Counted from the stretch's first letter, positions 50,225-59,013 are shown. The stretch: DNA of 64,000 nucleotides from Amycolatopsis sp. WAC 01376 (GCF_003947415.1 NZ_QHKL01000009.1:372001-436000); one strand, 5' to 3'. Notes: generated by a model from the letters alone, not told the origin. Numbers and translations are program-made.

Positions 50225-50296
50225 GGCCAGACTCCTGCGGACGCGAGGGACGGGGTCGCCCTCCAGGATGGGAGCCCGCGCGGCCCGCGTCAGCTC

Positions 50297-50333
50297 GACA
50301 TCTTGTCTATATCGAGGCGTAGAGTTGGACAAC
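50297..50333. promoter_or_regulatory. gabT-pucR intergenic control region
   Basis: GACA-TCT-TGTC (50297-50307) and GTTG-GA-CAAC (50324-50333) are small palindromes. A -10-like TAGAGT (50320-50325) ends eight bases before ATG 50334. Binding by the PucR regulator is inferred from divergence. Confidence 0.4.
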
Positions 50334-51803
50334 ATGGCACTGACCCTCGCCGCACTGGTGGCCGAACGTTCGCTCGGCCTGCGTGTGCGTGCGGCGGAGG
50401 CCGGGCTCGACCGGCCGATCGGCTGGGTCCACCCCACCGAACTGACCGATCCGCAGGCCTTCCTCGAAGGCGGCGAACTGCTGCTGACCACCGGCCTCGC
50501 GCTCGATGAGACCACGTCGCCCGGCTACGTCCGGCGGCTCGTCGACGCCGGCGTGGCGGGGCTCGGTTTCGGCGTCGGCCTCAGCCACGAAAGCATCCCT
50601 CAGTCCCTTGTGGACAGCGCCGAAGAGGTCGGGCTCCCGGTGCTCGAAGTGCCGAGGAAGACGCCGTTCATCGCGATCACGCGCGCGGTCTCCCGCGCGG
50701 TCGCCGCCGACGAGTACGCCTCGTTCGTGCGCACCGGCAAGGGGCAGCAGGAGCTGACCAGGACGGCCGTCGGCAAGGGTGGTCCCGGCGGGGTGGTGCG
50801 CAAACTGGCGAAACTGGTCGACGGCTGGGTGCTCCTGCTCGACTCTTCGGGCGCGGTCACCGAAGCTTCGCCTTCCGCGCGACCCTTCGCTGACGAACTC
50901 CAGGACGACTTCGCGCGGCTGCGTGCGGGCACGCTGGTGACGGTGGCGGGGGAGTACGAGGTCGTGCTGCAGACGCTCGACACCCGTGCCCGGGGCGTGC
51001 TCGCCGTCGGCACCCACGAGTCGCTCGATGCCGCGGGGCAGCACATCGTCAACACCGCGGTCTCCTTGCTTTCCCTTGCCCTGGAACAGAATCGCGAGCA
51101 CGTCGGTGCCTTGCGACGGCTGAGGTCGGGGACGATCGACCTGCTCGCCGCCGGGCACACCGAGCTCGCCACGCGCACGATGAAGTCACTCTGGGGCGGT
51201 GTCCCGGAAGCGCCGTGGTCCGTGCTGGCCGTCGCCGGTCCCGCAGGGGCGCGCCGGTCGCTCGCCGACACGCTCGACGCCGAAGTGTCCGGGGAGTCGG
51301 TGTTCTTCGGCGAGTCCGGGGCGTTCGTGGTCGCGCTCGGCGACGCGGAAACCGTCACCCGGCTGGTGTCCCGGACCGGCGGACTGCACGCCGGACTGTC
51401 CGAACCGGTGTCCATAGTGGACTTCCCGGCCGGGCTCCGGCAGGCGAAGCAGGCGGCGGAAGCGGCGAAGGCCGAGCGCTCCCCGCTGGTCCGGTTCGCC
51501 GATCATGCCGGGCGCGGTTTCCTGGAGATGGTGGATTCCCAAGCGGCACAAGCCTTCGCGGACAGCCTGCTGGCGCCGCTGCGGCAGCATGACGAAACCG
51601 GCCGGGGCGAACTGGTCGCCTCACTGACCTGCTGGCTGGAACACCACGGTCACTGGGATCTGGCGTCCGCGCGGCTCGGCGTGCACCGGCACACCTTGCG
51701 CAACCGCATGCGCAAGGTCGCCGAACTGACCGGCCGCGATCTCGATTCCCCTGGTGTGCGCGCCGAATTCTGGCTCGCGCTGCAGGTCAGCGCTCGGACC
51801 TGA
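50334..51803 (+). CDS. PucR-family regulator (GABA genes)
   Basis: A 489-residue activator. The N-terminal PucR domain (about 1-125; GWVHPTELTDPQAFLEGGELLLTTG, seen as GWVHPTELTDP and GGELLLTTGLAL) is followed by a GAF-like middle and a C-terminal helix-turn-helix (about 430-475; LASARLGVHRHTLRNRMRKVAELTG). PucR-type GabR proteins activate gabTD in corynebacteria and streptomycetes. Divergent from gabT. Its last 17 bases overlap the end of the convergent Cache gene (stops at 51803 and 51787). Confidence 0.9.
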   Translation: MALTLAALVAERSLGLRVRAAEAGLDRPIGWVHPTELTDPQAFLEGGELLLTTGLALDETTSPGYVRRLVDAGVAGLGFGVGLSHESIPQSLVDSAEEVGLPVLEVPRKTPFIAITRAVSRAVAADEYASFVRTGKGQQELTRTAVGKGGPGGVVRKLAKLVDGWVLLLDSSGAVTEASPSARPFADELQDDFARLRAGTLVTVAGEYEVVLQTLDTRARGVLAVGTHESLDAAGQHIVNTAVSLLSLALEQNREHVGALRRLRSGTIDLLAAGHTELATRTMKSLWGGVPEAPWSVLAVAGPAGARRSLADTLDAEVSGESVFFGESGAFVVALGDAETVTRLVSRTGGLHAGLSEPVSIVDFPAGLRQAKQAAEAAKAERSPLVRFADHAGRGFLEMVDSQAAQAFADSLLAPLRQHDETGRGELVASLTCWLEHHGHWDLASARLGVHRHTLRNRMRKVAELTGRDLDSPGVRAEFWLALQVSART

Positions 51804-52521
51804 CCAGGGCGATCGGCGAATCCCCGCAGCGCCGCAGCCGCGTTCCGTTCTCCGTCGTGGCCGGCTCCGCGCCGGCGGACCACCAGGCCGGGACGTCGAC
51901 GTCGCGCACCAGGGAACCGGTCGCCTGCCGCGCGTTGTTCGACACGATCACCCGGCCTTGGGCGTTGACCAGTGCCGCGCGGCCGCCGAGCGCGCGCAGT
52001 TTCGGTTGCAGCAGGCGCTCGACCTCGCGCACGTAGATGTCCGCGCCGACGACCCCCGCGAACTCTCCGCCGCGCTGGACGGGAACCGTGAAGGTCAGCG
52101 TGTATTCGTCGGTGCAGAGGTAATCGACGTACGGGCCGTTGATGTGGCGGCGGCCGGTGTCACGCGGGACGGTGAACCACGACTGCCGGGTGTAGTCGAG
52201 GAAGTGTTCGCTGTCCGGATCGAGGCTGATGACCAGTTGCGCCGGCTCGGCGTCGCCGGTCTCGGTCCACCATTCGAAGGCGAATTCCTGATCGGTCAGC
52301 GCGTTCGGCGCGCTGATGAACCCGGCACCGACGACGAGGCCGCCGAGGACGTCGAAGACCTGCGGCCGGAGGCGGGTCAGGTCTTCGGCGGTGGCATCGG
52401 CGGATCCGGCCAGGAGCCCTTCGGCGCCGGCCAGTACCGGCTTCAGTCGGCCGAAGACGTCCTCGACCAGGGTGGATACCTGTTCCACGACCTCGGAACC
52501 GGCGGACGGTGTGTCGTTCAC
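51787..52521 (-). CDS. Cache-domain protein
   Basis: A 244-residue protein of helical N-terminus (VVEQVSTLVEDVFGRLKPVLAG) and a PAS-like Cache fold (ADIYVREVERLLQPKLRALGG, AALVNAQGRVIVSNNARQATGSLV). No signal peptide or membrane helix, unlike most Cache sensors. The GTG at 52521 has GAGG eight bases before; a second GTG at 52530 is possible. It is 32 bases after the FadR-type regulator stop on the same strand, so the pair may be one operon. Its ligand may be a small amine or acid; this is inferred. Confidence 0.75.
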   Translation of the reverse strand: MNDTPSAGSEVVEQVSTLVEDVFGRLKPVLAGAEGLLAGSADATAEDLTRLRPQVFDVLGGLVVGAGFISAPNALTDQEFAFEWWTETGDAEPAQLVISLDPDSEHFLDYTRQSWFTVPRDTGRRHINGPYVDYLCTDEYTLTFTVPVQRGGEFAGVVGADIYVREVERLLQPKLRALGGRAALVNAQGRVIVSNNARQATGSLVRDVDVPAWWSAGAEPATTENGTRLRRCGDSPIALVRSER

Positions 52522-52553
52522 GATGCTCACCTCGGATGCGCGGATGCCGCAGC

Positions 52554-53297
52554 TTAAGGGGCCAGAAGGTCTAAATGCACGTCCGCCAGCCGGTCTATCG
52601 CTTCGAGGATGTGCTCCTCGGTGAGCTTCCTGGCCAGCTCGCCGTCTCCCTGCGCGATGGCGGCGGCGATCGCGCGGTGTTCGGCGTAGGCGTTCTCGCG
52701 GGTTCCGTGTGGCTCGAGTGGGAGCCACAGCAATCCGCCTCGTTCGCTCTGCAACTGCACTTCTTCTCTGGTCAGCCGCGGCGATTGGGCGGCCGCGGCG
52801 ACTTCGAGATGGAACTGGCGCTCGGCGCGCGATGCCTCCGCGCCGGTGGCGGTGCGGATGTCCTCGGTCGCCAGTTCGAGCCGCTCGATGTCCTCGGGCG
52901 AACTCCGCTCGGCGGCGAGTTTGGCCGCGGCGCCCGCGATGGCGAGATAGTGATCGCCGACGTCACGGAGTTCGGACAGCGAAACCGTGCGAAGGCGCTC
53001 TCGCCACGAAGCGGCCGAAGGGTTGGCAGGCGTCTTCACGAAGCTTCCGCCGCCTCGGCCGCGTCGCGTCTCCACGAGCCCCTGCTGCCGCAAGGCCACG
53101 AGCGCTTCGCGAACCGTCACAGTGGAGACGCCGAACTGCGAGGCCAGCTCGGCTTCGCTCGGCAGCTGCTCCGAGTCGGCCAGCAGCCCGAGAGTGATGG
53201 CGTCGACCAGTCGCGCGGTGACCGCTTCCGCCCGGCCGATCTGGTCGAGCGGCGCGAACATCGCTGATCGCGCGCTGTGCGACATCCCCTTACGCAT
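52554..53297 (-). CDS. GntR/FadR-family regulator (polyamine operon)
   Basis: A 247-residue repressor with a winged helix (about 20-90; SEAELASQFGVSTVTVREALVALRQQGLVETRRGRGGG) and an FCD domain (LRDVGDHYLAIAGAAAKLAAE, RQFHLEVAAAAQ, EHRAIAAAIAQGDGELARKLTEEHI). AAGGG precedes ATG 53297. It faces the divergent ydcW operon and probably controls it. Confidence 0.88.
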   Translation of the reverse strand: MRKGMSHSARSAMFAPLDQIGRAEAVTARLVDAITLGLLADSEQLPSEAELASQFGVSTVTVREALVALRQQGLVETRRGRGGGSFVKTPANPSAASWRERLRTVSLSELRDVGDHYLAIAGAAAKLAAERSSPEDIERLELATEDIRTATGAEASRAERQFHLEVAAAAQSPRLTREEVQLQSERGGLLWLPLEPHGTRENAYAEHRAIAAAIAQGDGELARKLTEEHILEAIDRLADVHLDLLAP

Positions 53298-53350
53298 GGT
53301 GGCCCTTCGCCCGTACCGCTACCCGATGGAAGCAATCTTGCCCCATCGTC

Positions 53351-53379
53351 TTGTCATTTAACATCTGGACTTATATGTT
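53351..53379 (+). promoter_or_regulatory. Promoter of the ydcW operon with FadR-type inverted repeat
   Basis: TTGTCA (53351-53356) and TATGTT (53374-53379) are 17 bases apart. AACAT (53359-53363-type) and ATGTT (53375-53379) form an imperfect inverted repeat across the spacer, a candidate operator. The transcript would start near 53386 and contain the family A repeat at 53406-53427 in its leader. Confidence 0.5.
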
Positions 53380-53405
53380 TTAGCTCCCGCGCCGCCCCAC
53401 AAGGG

Positions 53406-53427
53406 AGCAAGGGACCTTTGCTATCGC
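53406..53427 (+). repeat. Family A unit in the 5' leader of ydcW
   Basis: AGCAAGGGACCTTTGCT plus ATCGC, 35 bases before the ydcW start. It follows a probable promoter and so is probably transcribed. Confidence 0.9.
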
Positions 53428-53461
53428 CTCACGCCCCCAGGCCCAGTAGCCAGGAGCTCTC

Positions 53462-54883
53462 GTGCAGCAGTTGAAGCACTTCATCGGCGGTGAGTACAGC
53501 GGATCCGCGTCGGGCAAGGTCGCCGACATCTTCGATCCCGTCACCGGCCGCCCGTATTGCACCGCCGCCGTCGCCGGCCCCGAAGACGTCGACCGCGCGC
53601 TCGAGGTCGCGGCCGCCGCCTTCGAAACCTGGCGCGGCACCACGCCCGCGCAGCGCCAGCTCGCGCTGCTGAAGATCGCCGACGCCGTCGAAGCACGCGC
53701 GGACGGCCTCGTACTCGTCGAATCGGCGAACACCGGCAAGCCGGTCGCGCTCACCGCGGCCGAGGAACTGCCGATGATCGTCGACCAGTTGCGGTTCTTC
53801 GCGGGGGCCGCGCGTGTCCTCGAAGGACGGTCGGCGGGCGAGTACATGGAAGGGCATACCTCTTTCGTCCGCCGAGAGCCGATCGGCGTGTGCGCGCAGG
53901 TTACGCCGTGGAACTACCCGCTCCTCATGGCGGTCTGGAAGATCGCCCCCGCGCTCGCCGCGGGCAACACCGTGGTGCTCAAACCGGCCGACACGACACC
54001 CGCGTCGACCCTGCTCCTCGCCGAGATCTGCGCCGAATTCCTGCCGCCCGGCGTGCTCAACGTGATCTGCGGCGACCGGGACACCGGGCGCGCGCTCGTC
54101 GAGCACGAGATCCCCGCGATGGTGTCCATCACCGGCTCCGTCCGCGCCGGGATCGAAGTTGCCGCTTCGGCCGCGAAGGACGTGAAGCGCGTACACCTCG
54201 AGCTCGGCGGTAAAGCGCCCGTAGTGGTCTTCGCCGACGCTGACATCGAAGCGGCCGCAGAGGGCATCGCCGCCGCTGGGTACTTCAACGCGGGTCAGGA
54301 CTGCACCGCGGCGACACGCGTCCTGGTCGCCGACGAGGTCCACGACGCTTTCGTCGCGGCGCTCACCCGGCAGGCGCGGGCGACGACCACCGGCAAACCC
54401 GACGACACTTCGGTCACCTACGGGCCGCTCAACAACGCCGCCCAGCTCGACCGGGTCGCCGGGTTCGTCGACCGGCTGCCCGCGCACGCGACGGTCCACT
54501 GTGGAGGTGAGCGGCATGGGGACGAGGGTTACTTCTACGAACCGACGGTGATCTCCGGCGTCCGGCAGGACGACGAGATCAGCCAGACGGAGGTCTTCGG
54601 CCCGGTCATCACCGTGCAGCGCTTCGAGACCGAAGCCGAAGCGCTCGCCGCGGCCAACGGCGTCGACTACGCGCTCGCGTCGTCGGTGTGGACCACCGAC
54701 CACCAGCGGGCGATGCGGCTGGCCGGAAAGCTCGACTTCGGCTGCGTGTGGATCAACACGCATATCCCGCTGGTCGCCGAAATGCCGCACGGCGGCTTCA
54801 AGAAGTCCGGCTACGGCAAGGACCTCTCGCTCTACGGCCTCGAGGACTACACCCGCGTCAAGCACGTGATGAGCGCGCTGTGA
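53462..54883 (+). CDS. Gamma-aminobutyraldehyde dehydrogenase (betaine-aldehyde type)
   Basis: A 473-residue aldehyde dehydrogenase. AQVTPWNYPLLMAVWKIAPALAAGNT (as TPWNYPLLMAVWKIAPALAA), HLELGGKAPVVVF (catalytic Glu), NAGQDCTAATRV (catalytic Cys, about residue 279) and PHGGFKKSGYGKDLSLYGLEDYT at the end (as GGFKKSGYGKDLSLYG) are typical of the YdcW/PatD group. GTG 53462 has AGGAG upstream. Followed by an ABC importer in the order of E. coli ydcSTUV-ydcW genes, so putrescine-derived aminobutyraldehyde is the likely substrate, yielding GABA for gabT. Confidence 0.88.
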   Translation: MQQLKHFIGGEYSGSASGKVADIFDPVTGRPYCTAAVAGPEDVDRALEVAAAAFETWRGTTPAQRQLALLKIADAVEARADGLVLVESANTGKPVALTAAEELPMIVDQLRFFAGAARVLEGRSAGEYMEGHTSFVRREPIGVCAQVTPWNYPLLMAVWKIAPALAAGNTVVLKPADTTPASTLLLAEICAEFLPPGVLNVICGDRDTGRALVEHEIPAMVSITGSVRAGIEVAASAAKDVKRVHLELGGKAPVVVFADADIEAAAEGIAAAGYFNAGQDCTAATRVLVADEVHDAFVAALTRQARATTTGKPDDTSVTYGPLNNAAQLDRVAGFVDRLPAHATVHCGGERHGDEGYFYEPTVISGVRQDDEISQTEVFGPVITVQRFETEAEALAAANGVDYALASSVWTTDHQRAMRLAGKLDFGCVWINTHIPLVAEMPHGGFKKSGYGKDLSLYGLEDYTRVKHVMSAL

Positions 54884-54903
54884 CGACCACCGAAAGGCAC
54901 GCC

Positions 54904-55998
54904 ATGCCTCATCAAGCGCCAACGACCGCCGCGGGGGAGCAAGGGACCTTTGCTATCACTTCCGCAGGTGGAGGCGACGTTCCGGCCATCCGGCTGCGCG
55001 GGCTGCGCAAGGAGTTCGGCCAGGTCCACGCGGTCGACGGCGTCGACCTCGACATCCCGCCCGGCGAGTTCTTCTCGATGCTCGGCCCGTCCGGCTCCGG
55101 CAAGACGACCGTGCTCCGCATGATCGCCGGCTTCGAACTGCCGACCGCGGGCAAGATCGAACTGCACGGCCGCGACGTCAGCCGCCTCGCGCCCTTCGAC
55201 CGCGACGTCAACACCGTCTTCCAGGACTACGCGCTCTTCCCGCACATGACCGTGCAGCAGAACGTCGAGTACGGCCTTCGGGTGAAGCGCGTCCCCCGCG
55301 CGGAGCGGCGTCAACGCGCGAAGGAGGCTCTCGACACCGTCCGGCTCGGCGAGTTCGGCGAGCGCAAACCCGACCAGCTCTCCGGCGGCCAGCGTCAGCG
55401 CGTCGCGCTCGCCAGGGCACTGGTCAACCGGCCGAAGGTGCTCCTGCTCGACGAACCACTCGGCGCCCTCGACCTGAAACTGCGCCACACCATGCAGACC
55501 GAGCTGAAACAGATCCAGCGCGACGTCGGCATCACCTTCATCTTCGTCACCCACGACCAGGACGAGGCGTTGACGATGAGCGACCGCATCGCGGTGTTCA
55601 ACGCCGGCCGCATCGAACAGGTCGGCTCACCGGTCGAGGTCTACGAGCGGCCCGCGTCGCCGTTCGTCGCCGGCTTCGTCGGCACCTCGAACCTGCTCAG
55701 CGGCGGCGGCGCCGAGAACATCATCGGCAAACCCGGTGTGTTCAGCATCCGCCCCGAAAAGATCCGCATCGACGCCGATCTCTCGAAATCCGCGGACGTC
55801 GGCGAGACCAGCGCCACCGGCACCGTCACCAACACCGTCTACGCCGGCGCGACCGTGCGCTACGAGGTCACCCTCGACGCCGGCGGCCAGCTCTCCGTGG
55901 TCCGGCAGAACACCGCCGAACCCGCGGACTTCGAGGGCGGCCGCGTCCGCCTGAGCTGGCGGCACGAACACAGCTTCCGTGTCCCCGAAGCCGGTTGA
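54904..55998 (+). CDS. Polyamine ABC transporter ATPase (YdcT/PotA-like)
   Basis: A 364-residue ATPase: Walker A GPSGSGKTT (about residues 62-70), FQDYALFPHMTVQQNV (Q-loop), signature LSGGQRQRVALARAL, Walker B VLLLDEPLGALD, switch His in THDQDEALTMSDR and a C-terminal TOBE domain. ATG 54904 follows AAAGG. Residues 12-20 (EQGTFAITS) are encoded by a family A repeat at 54938-54958, so this gene took an intergenic element into its coding region. No in-frame start lies after it. It energises the YdcU/YdcV channel. Confidence 0.93.
   Translation: MPHQAPTTAAGEQGTFAITSAGGGDVPAIRLRGLRKEFGQVHAVDGVDLDIPPGEFFSMLGPSGSGKTTVLRMIAGFELPTAGKIELHGRDVSRLAPFDRDVNTVFQDYALFPHMTVQQNVEYGLRVKRVPRAERRQRAKEALDTVRLGEFGERKPDQLSGGQRQRVALARALVNRPKVLLLDEPLGALDLKLRHTMQTELKQIQRDVGITFIFVTHDQDEALTMSDRIAVFNAGRIEQVGSPVEVYERPASPFVAGFVGTSNLLSGGGAENIIGKPGVFSIRPEKIRIDADLSKSADVGETSATGTVTNTVYAGATVRYEVTLDAGGQLSVVRQNTAEPADFEGGRVRLSWRHEHSFRVPEAG
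54938..54959 (+). repeat. Family A unit inside the ABC-ATPase coding region
   Basis: AGCAAGGGACCTTTGCT then ATCAC, close to the intergenic consensus. It is the only good copy inside a coding sequence here and keeps the reading frame. Confidence 0.88.
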
Positions 55999-56025
55999 TT
56001 CTCCCCAGCACCGAAAGGTTGTTCA

Positions 56026-57231
56026 ATGAAGAACAGGAAACTCGCGCTCGCCGGCCTGCTCGGCGCCGGCCTGCTCGTGGCCGCCTGCGGAACGTCCGGA
56101 TCCAGTTCCACCGCGGCCGCGCCCGGCGGGCAGGGCTTCACCCCGCCGAAGCTCGACGCGCTCGCGCAGCTCGGCCAGCCGGAAGGCCAGGTCAACGTGC
56201 TGGCCTGGCCCGGCTACGCGGAGAACGGCTCCAACGACCCGGCCGTCGACTGGGTCACCGGCTTCGAGAAGGAGACCGGCTGCAAGGTCAACGTCAAGGC
56301 GTTCGGCACCTCCGACGAGGCCGTGAGCCTGATGAAGACCGGACAGTACGACGTCATCTCCGCCTCCGGTGACGCTTCGCTGCGGCTCATCGCGTCCGGA
56401 GACGTCGAACCGGTGAACACCGCGCTCGTGCCGAACTACGCCGACGTCTTCGACTTCCTCAAGAACCGCCCGTGGAACAGCGTCAACAACGTCTCCTACG
56501 GCGTGCCGCACGGCTGGGGCGCGAACCTGCTCACCTGGCGCACCGACAAGGTGAACCCGGCGCCGACGTCGTGGTCCGTCATGTTCGACGCGAACAGCCC
56601 GTACAAGGGCAAGATCACCGCCTACGACTCGCCGATCTACATCGCCGACGCCGCGCTGTACCTGCAGACGCACAAACCCGAACTCGGTATCAAGAACCCG
56701 TACGCCTTGGACGACAAGCAGTTCCAGGCCGCCGTCGACCTGCTCAAGCAGCAGCGCCCGATGGTCGCGGAGTACTGGTCGGACTACCTGAAGGAAAGCC
56801 AGGCGCTCAAGAGCGGCGACGCCGTCGTCGGCACCGCATGGCAGGTGACGGTGAACCTGACCAAGAGCGAGGGCGCGCCGGTCGAATCCGTGCTGCCGTC
56901 CGAAGGCGCGACCGGCTGGTCGGACACCTGGATGGTGTCGGCGAAGTCGCCGCACAAGACCTGCTCCTACAAGTGGCTGAACCACATCGTCAGCCCGAAG
57001 GCCAACGCGCAGGTGGCCGAGTACTTCGGTGAATCGCCGTCGAACCCCAAGGCGTGCGCTGAAACCAAGAACAAGGCGCACTGCGAGACCTTCCACGCCG
57101 GTGACGCCGCGTACGCAGCGAAGATCGCCTACTGGACGACGCCGATCACGCAGTGCCTCGACGGCCGCACCGACGTCAAGTGCAAGGACTACGGCGAGTG
57201 GACCCGCGCCTGGACCGAGATCAAGGGCTGA
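56026..57231 (+). CDS. Polyamine ABC transporter binding lipoprotein (YdcS-like)
   Basis: A 401-residue binding protein of the PotD/PotF group. Signal peptide with lipobox LVAAC (cysteine about residue 21), then VNVLAWPGYAENGSNDPAVDWVTGFEKETGC (as VNVLAWPGYAENG), GDASLRLIASGDVEPVN and WSDTWMVSAKSPHK. AAAGG lies before ATG 56026. It follows the ATPase by 27 bases and is followed by a small hairpin at 57233-57249. Substrate is probably putrescine or another polyamine. Confidence 0.92.
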   Translation: MKNRKLALAGLLGAGLLVAACGTSGSSSTAAAPGGQGFTPPKLDALAQLGQPEGQVNVLAWPGYAENGSNDPAVDWVTGFEKETGCKVNVKAFGTSDEAVSLMKTGQYDVISASGDASLRLIASGDVEPVNTALVPNYADVFDFLKNRPWNSVNNVSYGVPHGWGANLLTWRTDKVNPAPTSWSVMFDANSPYKGKITAYDSPIYIADAALYLQTHKPELGIKNPYALDDKQFQAAVDLLKQQRPMVAEYWSDYLKESQALKSGDAVVGTAWQVTVNLTKSEGAPVESVLPSEGATGWSDTWMVSAKSPHKTCSYKWLNHIVSPKANAQVAEYFGESPSNPKACAETKNKAHCETFHAGDAAYAAKIAYWTTPITQCLDGRTDVKCKDYGEWTRAWTEIKG

Positions 57232-57232
57232 C

Positions 57233-57249
57233 CTCCCGAACTCCGGGAG
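57233..57249 (+). terminator. Small hairpin after the binding-protein gene
   Basis: CTCCCG (57233-57238) and CGGGAG (57244-57249) with a 5-nt loop. Such hairpins often stabilise or partly end binding-protein mRNA before the permease genes. Confidence 0.5.
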
Positions 57250-57303
57250 TGGTCGGTGGTGCCCCCCAACGCCGGCCGCTCCCGGTCCCACTTCTAGGTG
57301 GAG

Positions 57304-58191
57304 ATGATGACGACCACCCTCGATTCGCCGCGGCGGAAGACCTCCGCCTTCCTGTACCGCAAACCCAGGCTGCGACTGGGAATCCTGCTCTCCGCGCCGA
57401 TGCTGTGGCTCGGCCTCGCCTACCTCGGCGCGCTGGGCGCGTTGTTCGTGACCGCGTTCTGGAGCACCGACGTCTTCACCGGCCAGGTCGTGACCGAGTG
57501 GTCGCTGAACAACTTCGTCACCCTCTTCAGTGACGCGGTGTACCGCACGATCACCCTCCGGACGGTCGGGATCGCCGCGCTGGTCACCGTGGTGACCGCG
57601 ATCATCGCCTTCCCGATGGCGTTCTACATGGCCAAATTCGCCTCGCCGAGGGCGCGACGGCTCCTGGTGATCGCCGTCATGACGCCGCTGTGGGCGAGCT
57701 ACCTGGTGAAGGCCTACGCGTGGCGGACCATGTTGTCCGGCAACGGTGTCCTGCACTGGCTGCTGAACCCCTTCGGCCTCGACACCCCCGGCTACGGCGT
57801 GCTCGCGACCGTGATCACTCTTTCGTACCTGTGGCTGCCGTACATGATCCTGCCGATCTACGCGGGCCTGGAACGGCTGCCGAACTCCCTGGTGGACGCT
57901 TCCGGCGATCTCGGCGCCCGGCCGTTCCGGACCTTCCGTTCGGTGGTGCTGCCGGTGACGTTCCCGGCCGTGGTCGCCGGCTCGATCTTCACGTTCTCGT
58001 TGTCGCTGGGCGACTACATCGCGGTGAAGATCGTCGGCGGCACGTCGCAGATGCTCGGCAACGTCGTCTACGACAACATCGGCGCGGCCAACAACCTGCC
58101 GTTCGCGGCGACCGTCGCGACCGTACCCGTGGTGATCATGCTCGCCTACCTCGCCGCCGTGCGCCGCACGGGCGCGCTGGACAACCTGTAG
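57304..58191 (+). CDS. Polyamine ABC transporter permease (YdcU/PotB-like)
   Basis: A 295-residue permease from ATG 57304, with ATG 57307 and GTG 57298 as alternatives and GGTGGAG just upstream. Six helices, with EAA-type loop LVDASGDLGARPFRTF followed by RSVVLPVTFPAV. The 66-base gap after the binding gene has the hairpin. It pairs with the next gene. Confidence 0.92.
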   Translation: MMTTTLDSPRRKTSAFLYRKPRLRLGILLSAPMLWLGLAYLGALGALFVTAFWSTDVFTGQVVTEWSLNNFVTLFSDAVYRTITLRTVGIAALVTVVTAIIAFPMAFYMAKFASPRARRLLVIAVMTPLWASYLVKAYAWRTMLSGNGVLHWLLNPFGLDTPGYGVLATVITLSYLWLPYMILPIYAGLERLPNSLVDASGDLGARPFRTFRSVVLPVTFPAVVAGSIFTFSLSLGDYIAVKIVGGTSQMLGNVVYDNIGAANNLPFAATVATVPVVIMLAYLAAVRRTGALDNL

Positions 58192-58200
58192 GAGCGCGCG

Positions 58201-59007
58201 ATGCGGCTTTCCCGGACGACCAAATACCTGCTGCTGTCGGCGCTCGTGCTCGGCCTCGCGGTGATCTACTTCCCACTGCTGGTGGTCCTGCTCAACTCCT
58301 TCAACGCGGACACCACCTTCGGCTGGCCGCCGTCGAGCTTCACCCTCGAATGGTGGGGACGGGCCGCGGAGAACCAGGGCGCGCTGAACGCGTTGTGGAC
58401 GAGTGTCCGAGCCGGACTCGCGGCCACCGCGATCGCCTTGGTGCTAGGCACAATGGCGGCCTTCGCGCTGCAGAAGTACCGCTTCTTCGGCCGCAACCAG
58501 GTGTCGCTGCTGATCATCCTGCCGATCGCGCTGCCCGGCATCGTCACCGGTATCGCGCTGAACAACGCCTTCCGCACGATCCTCGGCATCGACCTCGGCC
58601 TGTTCACCGCGATCGTCGCGCACGCGACGTTCTGCATCGTGGTGGTGTTCAACAACGTCGTCGCGCGCCTGCGGCGAATGGGCGGCAACCTCGAAGAGGC
58701 GTCGATGGACCTCGGCGCCGACGGCCTCACGACGTTCCGCCTGGTGACCTTCCCGATGCTGCGGTCGGCCCTCCTGGCAGGCGGCCTGCTGGCCTTCGCG
58801 CTGTCGTTCGACGAAATCATCGTCACGACGTTCACCCTCGGCACCGGACTGGAAACCCTGCCGATCTGGATCCTCAACAACCTGTTCCGGCCCAACCAGG
58901 CACCGATCGTCAACGTCGTTGCGGCGGTCCTGATCCTGGCCTCGACAGTCCCGGTCTATCTGGCGCAACGGCTTTCCGGCGACACGACCTCCGGCGGACG
59001 GCTGTAG
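58201..59007 (+). CDS. Polyamine ABC transporter permease (YdcV/PotC-like)
   Basis: A 268-residue permease, six helices, EAA loop LEEASMDLGADGLTTF then RLVTFPMLRSALL. It starts nine bases after the preceding stop (TAGGAG overlaps as ribosome site) and ends the operon before the hairpin at 59014-59051. Confidence 0.93.
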   Translation: MRLSRTTKYLLLSALVLGLAVIYFPLLVVLLNSFNADTTFGWPPSSFTLEWWGRAAENQGALNALWTSVRAGLAATAIALVLGTMAAFALQKYRFFGRNQVSLLIILPIALPGIVTGIALNNAFRTILGIDLGLFTAIVAHATFCIVVVFNNVVARLRRMGGNLEEASMDLGADGLTTFRLVTFPMLRSALLAGGLLAFALSFDEIIVTTFTLGTGLETLPIWILNNLFRPNQAPIVNVVAAVLILASTVPVYLAQRLSGDTTSGGRL

Positions 59008-59013
59008 ACAGCG

